Source of the DNA: Phoronis australis | Lineage: Eukaryota; Phoronida; Phoronidae | DNA length: 37,814 bases | Direction of reading: 5' to 3' | Assembly: GCA_002633005.1 (NCBI GenBank) | Contig: NMRA01000100.1 | Location: 579,106-616,919, forward strand | Part shown: piece after piece, positions 30,950 through 37,814 of the stretch | Layout: each line of letters opens with the position of its first letter | How positions within the stretch are numbered: the stretch's first letter is position 1 | Position numbers and translations under genes: made by a program | Notes under the pieces: generated by a model | What the model was told of the DNA's origin: nothing | Seen by the model: the letters and a program-made list of their open reading frames with translations, nothing else | Database searches by the model: none

Positions 30950-32645
30950 AACTGTGAAGGCTATTTTCACAAAAAATAGGTTAAATCTTATGAGAATTTA
31001 TCCCTAACTTAAAATATAAAATATATAACGTGTATCTAGAAAAAAAAAGAAATAACAGAACCACCTTGGAATGGCATGGAAATTTGTTACAGGGCTGTCA
31101 CTCAATTCAAATCTCCCAATCAATCAATCAATCAATCTCCTTATTTATAGTCAGTTTGACATAACAGACAAACACTAGCCAAAGGCTAATATCACCGACT
31201 GTGAATAATAACATAAAAAGCATAAATAATAAAATAATGAACAATAAAATAATGATAAAACAAAACACATGACAAGATGAGAAAAAGCACATATTGATGA
31301 GATATCATGAAAGTATGGCATACACACACATTCACATACACACCAGATATAAAATCTGCATACCCCGCACCTGCATGGGGGTTCTATCCAAGATTTAATG
31401 GAATTCTTAAAAAGTTTATAGTCCATGAACTTGGACTCATTTGGAAGAGAGTTCCAGAGCTTAGCGCCGTACACTGATAAAGAGTTTGAACCTTGGCGCA
31501 CTGTTTGACATTGTTTCACACGTAGCACAGATTTATTTCGCACTTTGTAATGAGACGCTTTTTCCTCAAAGAGGTCCCACATGAGAGGGGGTGGCAAGTG
31601 ATGATATGATTTCTATACCTCTAGAAGGATCGCGCACTTTCTAGACAGTTCAAGGGTCGGGAGATCTGCTCTAGCAAGGAGTTCAGTGTAGCTCGCATTC
31701 CAGTCCTGATACACAAATCTGAGTGCTCTGAACTACAGGTGCTCGACTTTGCAGTGTTCGTTACGCCGCAGAAATGCCACACTAAGTTACAGTAACTAAA
31801 GTGTGACAGCACAAAACATCTAAAAATAGCCATCCGTGACACATGGTCAAGCTGTCCTGACAGCTGAGCCGCAGCCTTCCGGCAGAGAACTGCGCTGTGC
31901 AAAACTTAGCTGTTTGTCCAAAGTGACACTCAGCAATACCACGGTGTCTTCAGAGGATATGATATCACCTCCGATACGGAATCTAGTGGCACTGCCGCCA
32001 TTTAACATAATGGCCTGAAACTTGAATGAGATGGCCTCCATCATATTATCCCAGTCTTTATGACCTCGGCCCTGGAGTCTCTGATGACGGATACAGAGCA
32101 GCTTTGTATGTACCCTCAATCCTTTCATTTACCGAGTTGCCATAATATTGAGTCAACGAGGTGTGATAGAACGGTGCCGGTAGTTTTGATCATGATGGAG
32201 TTGTGCATTTACATACATGCTACCGTTGAGAATGAACTCTGAGTTGCCTCACCCCTCTGTGGTCACAAACACAGCAAGTTGTGGAAAGAGATAAATCCTC
32301 ACACAAATTTCTTAATTCGATAGGCAATTTGACATTTCACTGTTTTGATCTCATGCTAATGACGTGCTTTAACCATCGACTCAATTTTTGTTATCTATTT
32401 TTTACGTGGTTTTGTATCAGTCTCCCCGGCCACTGCGTGGCGCGTATAACAATGAATTGTTGACCAACGTTTAAGTCGGTCAAACAACAGAAACTGTTGT
32501 TCCCACCTCTTGGCTGGGAATTGTACGTTTTAACAATAACTAAGTTAATTACGCAACACAAATTCAGTTGGCATTGCAAGTGAATGTTGAAATAGGTAAC
32601 ATGGTTAAGGCATATACAGGTTATACTGACAGAAAACAAGTATAG
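30950..32645 (+). repeat. Rep-1 copy 3, split by a LINE and 3' truncated
   Basis: The left part (30950 to about 31120) matches copy 2 from 16065 (e.g. AAAAAAAAAGAAATAACAGAACCAC). The match resumes at about 32095 (GTACCCTCAATCCTTTCATT) and runs to GAAAACAAGTATAGG near 32645. It stops about 600 bp short of the copy 2 end. The LINE fragment lies between the two parts. Confidence 0.65.
31121..32095 (-). mobile_element. 5'-truncated CR1/L2-type LINE, C-terminal reverse transcriptase region
   Basis: Three minus-strand frames in order give ISFKFQAIMLNGG...RFRIGGDIISSEDTVVLL, then CRKAAAQLSGQL...FVLSHFSYCNLVWHFCG, then VRQGSNSLSVYGAKLWNSLP. These are the thumb/connection landmarks of CR1/L2/Jockey-clade LINEs (KFQAI, LSHFSYCNLVWHFC, SVYGAKLWNSLP). 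Frame shifts and the missing catalytic YxDD show a dead, 5'-truncated copy. The 3' end carries an ATTG microsatellite tail (31121-31138) preceded by a TATTAGCCTTTGGCTA hairpin, as in CR1/L2-type 3' ends. Confidence 0.75.
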
Positions 32646-34528
32646 GAAAATGTTGAGACCAATTTTAAAGCGGAAAGGGGTCTAAATAAAAATTAATTCA
32701 CGGAATGTGTGTATATTGCCACTTTAACTTCATAACCTGAACCACATGTTGGTACTGCAGCTGTGTTAGATTGACAAACACTGAACTCAACTGAATTTGA
32801 ATGTGCATCACGGATAGGGTGAAATCTCAACAATATGGCAGATGTGAAATTTTAGTCTTTTTTCGTAAAAGACGAGTTGCACAAATAAATCATTTCCAAA
32901 TTCTGTGACATAGTTACTGTCAGACGATGCTTTCAGAAACTGTGGGCAGTCACAGCAACGTTGGATTTTTTTCAAAAATGAAAGAATGCCAATTTTTAGC
33001 CACTATTTTATTTCAAGATTTGCAAGATTTCACAGTTCATGCTTGTAGGATCATAAAAACCCTTGAATTAAAATTTTGTCTGGTTTTAGTTAGCACTCTA
33101 TCCCAGTCATGGAGTATATCATCTTTCCTTAATTACAGGCAGTAATGCTCAGCTGTTATGGGATGCTTTGGTGAGCCTCAAGGGTTGTTAGTGACGTCCT
33201 AGCATAGATGAGTCATAATAACAAGTGGGCATACTTTGACATAACTCTAGGGCCTAAATGTCCCAATGCATCAAGTCAGTTCTCAGACTCCATCTCAGAC
33301 TTCAAGACTGTCTATACTTTTGTAAAGTGTTGTAATTGATAAGGTTTACATTTGATATCAATCTTATGATTGTCGGATGGTATTAATATTGGTAAGATAA
33401 AACTTTAATAGTTTTTCTGTTGCATCTTTTCCTTGAAAAATTGAGTATGTAATATTATGTTGCGATTCTTGGCTGTCTCAAGTAGAGTTGAATGTTTTTG
33501 AGACTTCTAACTACAAATTCACATGCCATGACACTACAGATACACTTGTTGACTGCTTGGGTATTTTTACATTATGAATGTCTTATTAACCACAACCAGA
33601 CAACTTAAGCCAACCGTTAATTCTGATAAATAAGCTTCAAAACTAAATTTACCTTTAATGATCATGAGTCAAGTGACTACAACATAATGAGGTTACCAAG
33701 ACTGTGTTTCATAAATATGAGATTTGAGAATCTCTGAGCAAAATTATTGTGGTCATGTGCTTCCCTTGTAGTGTATGGAAATATCTCAGAGTCTTGCTTG
33801 ATATTGCATTTTTGCGTGGTATTCGTGTCAAGAGAATGCTAACGTGCTCTCTACTGTCACAATCATACACGGTTTAAATAACTTGTAATTAGATTCTCTT
33901 CACCTTAAAAAATACCTGCATGTAGTCAGAACAGTTTCATTTGCTTCTAAGATAATTCTTGGTACTAGTGTTGCGTGTGTTAAAAAACTTGCTTTTGGGA
34001 ACTAAGTTCTTAGTAGTGCATGTTGAGACCTGTTGGAGTCTTCATATTGTGTCTTACTTCAGCTAAAAGTTTGCACATTTAGGACCTTTATTGATAGCAA
34101 ATTTAGACTTACTATTGATTCCTTATTTGTCATGAGATAATCTGTCCTTGTGTTAAACTGTATATACTGACGAGAGGAGTGAGACAGTTTAAAACCAAAA
34201 TCATTGATCTTTAAGATCATATTGATATTGTTCACTTTGTACTTTGTGCAGTTTTACTTGGTTTTTGTCGCTGGTAAGGACAACATTTTTATCACCTTCT
34301 TAATATAATTTGTTTGTTTTAGTGCCACGTATTAATTATGTACTAAATGAACCAAGTTGCGTGCAAAAGGATTGTGTTGTGCACTATACTTGTGATTACC
34401 ATTTCTCACAACTGCTTTCATTTTGTGGTTTAAAGAAATTAACTGTGTTATTCACATGTACTTTCTAGTTCTGTTAAATTGCCATCCCTGTTTTATAGTG
34501 TGTCAATACTAGTTATTGATTTAATTGT
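32646..34528. other. Non-coding stretch with one small open frame
   Basis: Mostly featureless AT-rich DNA. The frame from the ATG at 33209 reads MSHNNKWAYFDITLGPKCPN and runs to a stop near 33338 (43 residues). Its composition is protein-like, but the context is unsupported. Confidence 0.3.
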
Positions 34529-34757
34529 TGTTTTTTTTTTAATTTATAAAGGAAACATGCTTTAGCTAAAGGCTAATATACAGCATGGTCCTCACCAGGT
34601 TCTCATTCACTCCCTTCTACACATTCACAAGTAAGACCGAGCTCAGAGGAATAGGGGACATCTTTGTACAATGCTCAAATGTCAGCCAATGAAGCCACCC
34701 TGAGGTCTCTCATGCGAGAGTCCGGAGCTCTAACCACTAAGCCATACTGTCTCCTCT
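34529..34757 (-). mobile_element. tRNA-derived SINE with LINE-like tail
   Basis: The minus strand starts near 34757 with GACAGTATGGCTTAGTGGTT, then AGAGCTCCGGACTCTCGCAT. That is a good A box and an anticodon arm; the B box is eroded. The body runs to ATATTAGCCTTTAGCTAAAG and ends in A10-12. The ATATTAGCCTTTRGCTA block is shared with the 3' end of the LINE at 31121-32095, so the SINE probably borrowed that LINE's RT recognition tail. Confidence 0.6.
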
Positions 34758-34789
34758 TTGAGTCATAGAATGAATATTATATCATTTCT

Positions 34790-35045
34790 TGATAATTGTG
34801 TCTATGCTCAATACTCTTATTAATTTCAATTTAATAATTATTTTTATTCTTATTATGATTATAGTAATAATTAGTATTATAGTTATAGTTATTGTATTTA
34901 TTATTGTTATTATAGATATTATAGCTTTTATTGTAGTAATTGTTATAACATTAATAATAGTAATAGTAATAGTGATAATAATATTATTGTTACTATTATA
35001 TCTAGTAATATTATTTTATCTTTATCATTTTTATCATGATTAATT
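34790..35045. repeat. AT-rich low-complexity tract
   Basis: About 250 bp of ATT/ATA/GTA trinucleotide-like repeats. The 84-residue isoleucine-rich frame across it is an artefact. Confidence 0.85.
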
Positions 35046-35606
35046 GTCGATTTGTCATACGTTGTTCGTACCTCAGCTTTTCATTTATTTCTCTACTTTG
35101 ATTGATTCACCCCTTGTTGGTAATATGGTGTAAGTGATGAAAATCATTCTCATCCTGCCAGTGCAGCGCCCCTTTATGTCATACACTCATTATCACTAAC
35201 ATGCTGAATGAGTGCACAAGTGAGTGTAGTGAGGTCAAGAGAAAGGTGATTCTGACCTGCTTATGCACCTCGTCATTGTGTTTTGTACAAACACTCAGGT
35301 AAGAGCTTGCCTATTGTTATCTCATGCAGCTCATCCTTTATAAATAACTGTCTGACAGTTATTTATGTCTGTATTTTTGTATGTGTTATGGAGTCTGCCA
35401 TCCAGCTGGAGGGTTACTCCCATACCAGGTAACATACATGGCATGCTGCTCAGATAGGTGACTTTTTCTAACCACTTTCCCTCCTTTTTCTACACAAGTT
35501 CCTGAAGGGTTCACTCCATGGGTAATAAGAACTTTCTACTCAGTAGGCTGTGTGTTTTACAGCAGTAGTCAAAAGGAGTTTGTCTTATGGCCAGTTGGGT
35601 TTTAAA
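35046..35606. other. Non-coding spacer
   Basis: No feature recognised. AACTGTCTGACAGTTATTTA near 35345 contains the short palindrome AACTGTCTGACAGTT. Confidence 0.3.
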
Positions 35607-35990
35607 GACTGAAGTTCAAGGTCCAAGTATTACAAAATAGAGCCGCCAGGGCTATCCTAGGTGCTAGAACTAGGGACACCCGGGTCGACGACTTGTATTC
35701 CAAGCTTGGACTTTTGAAAATGAAACAAAGAAATAAATATCTCTGCCTGTTGCATGTACAGATGTGTCAAAGTCTTTACTCCGAGATATCTCGGCAGTCA
35801 AACTACACACTCTACATGTTCTCCTGTTGCTGGTAATTATTTTTTTATAAAACTTAAAACCGACAGTGGCAAGAGATCGTTTATCTATGCTGGTACTGCA
35901 ATATAGAATTCTCTTAGCATAGCAATTAAACGACCTGATTCAATTAATACTTTCAAAGTTAATATTAAAAGATGGCTGTCTCTATGGGGC
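35607..35990 (+). mobile_element. LINE fragment, C-terminal reverse transcriptase region
   Basis: The plus frame reads KVQVLQNRAARAILGARTRD, a block found after the RT palm in many CR1/L2/RTE-like LINEs. It goes on to SKLGLLKMKQRNKYLCLLHV and, after decayed sequence, SGKRSFIYAGTAI-stop-NSL, then INTFKVNIKRWLS. The in-frame TAG replaces the Trp of the usual I-W-N-S-L motif. Opposite orientation to the LINE at 31121-32095 and only distantly similar, so a separate insertion. Confidence 0.7.
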
Positions 35991-36095
35991 TATGCGACGA
36001 ATTCTCCTCACGGTGTCGCTGCGATTGAATTGCGCATGCGTCGCTGTGTACATGTAAACAGCTGGTAAAAAGATGGAATTGATATCAAAATACGT

Positions 36096-36300
36096 CATCG
36101 CGCTAAGCCTTATTATTGCTATTTTCCTGGGTGCAAATCTTCGAAAGGTAGTGACAAATTCCCTAAAGACATTAGGTTACTACAGACGTAGAGAATTGCG
36201 GTCAAAAGAGTCAACTAAGTGACAAAAAGTGTGCGGATGCCGAAACCTCATGCCCCGTGTGTGCATTTCCTTTGAGAGACTACATAATCACGTTACCTGG
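36096..36300 (+). pseudogene. Second THAP domain, broken, ending at a splice donor
   Basis: The frame from about 36096 gives KPYYCYFPGCKSSKGSDKFP, then KDIRLLQT-stop-RIAVKRVN. It has the THAP Cys-x4-Cys (TGC at 36117 and 36132) and the FPKD landmark. TAG at 36189 sits where the invariant Trp is expected. After another stop, KPHAPCVHF and, in the next frame, VCISFERLHNHVTW correspond to the C-x-x-H-F end. The piece finishes at ACCTG|GTAAGT (36300). It is a decayed THAP first exon, from a host gene or a THAP-bearing transposon, and is unrelated in detail to the one at 1840-2100. Confidence 0.55.
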
Positions 36301-36361
36301 TAAGTTTTTAGCAATTAGTTTCTTTGGACGTCGTTCGGTGGTGTTATCCCCACCAGTTACC

Positions 36362-36388
36362 CCACTGAATAATGGGTTTATTCAGTGG
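36362..36388. other. Perfect 11-bp hairpin
   Basis: CCACTGAATAA and TTATTCAGTGG separated by 5 bases. It lies in the presumed intron behind the THAP exon, just before a T-rich acceptor-like TTTCTTTTCAG at about 36410. Confidence 0.5.
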
Positions 36389-36522
36389 AACTAAGTGTTT
36401 CTTTTCAGAAACGCACCCGGGACCTGGATGGTAGGCTTAAGGACTGTAGCAGCACATATTGTCCTGGTGGGAGTGCTCCCAATATAAGGTTGTGGGACGT
36501 GCCGCTCAGAAGTCAGGGATAA

Positions 36523-36650
36523 CAGGGCTCGACGCTATTAAAATCGCCAGGTCGCATTTTGCGACCTAGCCAGAATCCCAGGTCGCATTTCCAAAATCCA
36601 GCTCGCATTCATAAATACCAGGTCGCAAAATTTTCTCGACATTTTTACGC
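36523..36650. repeat. Cluster of (C)AGGTCGCA motifs after a CAGGGCTCGA start
   Basis: AGGTCGCA occurs at 36549, 36580 and 36620, AGCTCGCA at 36600, and the reverse TGCGACCT at 36560. The cluster begins with CAGGGCTCGACG (36523), a terminus type seen in animal DNA transposons. It may be the subterminal repeat zone of such an element. The other end was not found. Confidence 0.4.
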
Positions 36651-36882
36651 GCCAAAATTGATTTTAGATCATCGAGAAAATGTTTAGATTATGCTCTTTC
36701 CTGCCGCGTTTTTACTCACAAATTTCAGATCCCAAAACTGACTTCGTTTATGCAGGTACGGCGTTACTGTTCTTCACGACCGCCGGAGCGCAAGTCAAGT
36801 TCCCGAGGTGAAAGTTGAATTAGTGCTCTCTAACTGACACGTGCATTCGAGTAGCTAAGTTTGCGATTTGAAAAGGGAGAAA

Positions 36883-37020
36883 ATGCCCGTTGAAAAAGTA
36901 TCCGGGATTTTGCTGGGTCTGACCTGCTACTGTCTGTCATCAAAGTCGTTAAAGATTCAAACTAACTCCGAGGGCAAATCCCCTCCGCATTTTGTTCGAA
37001 GTCCAAATTTTGCAACTTAA
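36883..37020 (+). CDS. Small open frame, 45 codons, CpG-rich context
   Basis: ATG in a fair context (GAGAAAATGC). Reads MPVEKVSGILLGLTCYCLSS, then KSLKIQTNSEGKSPPHFVRS, to a stop at 37020. Followed 4 bp later by a second frame at 37024. No homology recognised. It may lie in a 5' leader. Confidence 0.2.
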   Translation: MPVEKVSGILLGLTCYCLSSKSLKIQTNSEGKSPPHFVRSPNFAT

Positions 37021-37023
37021 CTC

Positions 37024-37368
37024 ATGTATGAAAAACGTCTGTCGAAAAAAAAATCCGTGAAACGATGCTTTAACCGAATAAACAATTTCACAACAAAAAT
37101 GTGGTACTTATGCTGTTTACGTACTCAACAATTAGTTTTCCATGAAGTGAATAGCCTCCAAATAATTCCCGACTCCCTCTGTGCGAGTTTCCATCTGGTA
37201 ATGGCAAGTTTGCTCAATACCTTCCAGGTACGGGGACAAATAGGTCAGTCACAATACGACACGCATGTCCCTAGTGTTAACTTCCTTTCGGAGGTACAAA
37301 ACAAAGCCGGGATTTGGTTTTTACATATTAAGAAAAGACGTTTTTTGAAAACGGAATTTGTTGTGTAA
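37024..37368 (+). CDS. Open frame of 114 codons, unrecognised
   Basis: The longest intact plus-strand frame at this end. Rich in Lys/Arg at the start (MYEKRLSKKKSVKRC), with no domain, signal peptide or repeat that I recognise. No Kozak support. It could be chance, part of an unannotated element, or an exon of the gene whose promoter-like region follows. Low confidence. Confidence 0.2.
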   Translation: MYEKRLSKKKSVKRCFNRINNFTTKMWYLCCLRTQQLVFHEVNSLQIIPDSLCASFHLVMASLLNTFQVRGQIGQSQYDTHVPSVNFLSEVQNKAGIWFLHIKKRRFLKTEFVV

Positions 37369-37802
37369 AATGAGAGTGACACACCATATAGACTGCGAGT
37401 CAATTTTAAACCACGCGAGGTCGTTTGTAGTGCGATATGATGGGCGCTAGCCTAAACTGTGGGCGATTAATTGGAAATTCTCAAAAGTTAAGGGGGAACG
37501 CTTAGTAGATCAGTGAGCGCTTATTGTGAAACACTTCAAAGGTAGGGAGTAGGCTTGTGCGTTGGCATAGTCGTTAACCCGAGTGTTTGCGGTAATAAGA
37601 TATTAAAAGATTACAATGGTAAGAAACGTTATAATAATACGATTTTGCGAGGCAAACTCCATCTAGTAGGGGTGACTTTCTGCATATCGTTACCACCTAC
37701 ACTGTACCCTTTTTAGCCACCCGGAATAATTTTGTTCTTAATTGCCCGCTTCAGCTGGAACATGATTGTTTCTATTGGAGTCTGAACATTTTTACGGCGG
37801 CG
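37369..37802. promoter_or_regulatory. Possible promoter/5' leader region at the window end
   Basis: CpG-containing, repeat-poor sequence leading to TTTACGGCGGCGATGG. ACAATG|GTAAGAAAC at 37615-37628 is an ATG abutting a good donor. No TATA box is obvious. Promoter function is inferred from composition and the downstream Kozak ATG. Confidence 0.25.
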
Positions 37803-37814
37803 ATGGTCCAGGGA
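37803..37814 (+). CDS. Possible start of a gene running out of the window
   Basis: ATGGTCCAGGGA (M-V-Q-G) in a near-ideal Kozak context, GGCGGCGATGG. Only four codons are visible, so the identity cannot be judged. Confidence 0.2.

Noticed and set aside
34789-35043. 84-residue isoleucine-rich 'membrane protein'
   Set aside because: Low-complexity AT-rich repeat.

Overview
The window is nuclear DNA from an animal, most likely a marine invertebrate. It is AT-rich and intron-rich, with spliceosomal exon signals, an exon encoding the first half of a kringle domain, THAP zinc-finger remnants, and a dense mix of metazoan repeats. The repeats include Penelope-like, CR1/L2-like LINE and DIRS-like pieces, tRNA-derived SINEs, a Harbinger-like MITE and fold-back elements. 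Sequence alone does not give me the phylum. There are no bacterial operons, rRNA genes, intact tRNA genes or CRISPR arrays. Most long open frames are chance, low complexity or N-filled.

Layout. 1-105 is the end of a DNA transposon. 1.5-2.95 kb holds decayed relatives of a THAP / acidic 'PY-F' protein family. 3.4-4.6 kb is a dispersed repeat (Rep-2) broken by a Penelope-like 3' fragment, which is itself broken by a 75-bp tandem repeat. 6.9-9.8 kb is copy 1 of a dispersed repeat of about 1.5 kb (Rep-1). It is interrupted by a 453-bp fold-back retroelement with a tRNA-like centre, hammerhead-core-like arms and a 13-bp target duplication, and part of it is doubled by a likely assembly error. 10.7 kb has a lone exon-like segment. 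14.3-15.6 kb and 20.8-22.55 kb are two copies of one transposon-like element with CATG at both ends; the first contains a 741-N gap. 16.0-17.5 kb and 30.95-32.65 kb are further Rep-1 copies, the latter broken by a LINE. 22.8-23.4 kb is a MITE with TAA target duplications.

23.6-26.75 kb is the most gene-like part. On the minus strand there are three phase-compatible candidate exons, and about 560 bp beyond the first of them lies a plus-strand kringle exon. 27.5-28.0 kb is an RNase H fragment of a DIRS-like element. 34.5-36.3 kb holds a SINE, an AT-rich low-complexity tract, a LINE fragment and a broken THAP exon. The last 1.8 kb is richer in CpG, and the window ends at an ATG in strong Kozak context.

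The genes do not form a pathway. The window looks like intron or intergenic space of a few host genes, heavily seeded with nested, decayed mobile elements. Three single-N or short gap joins carry duplicated or homopolymer flanks and should be treated as assembly artefacts.
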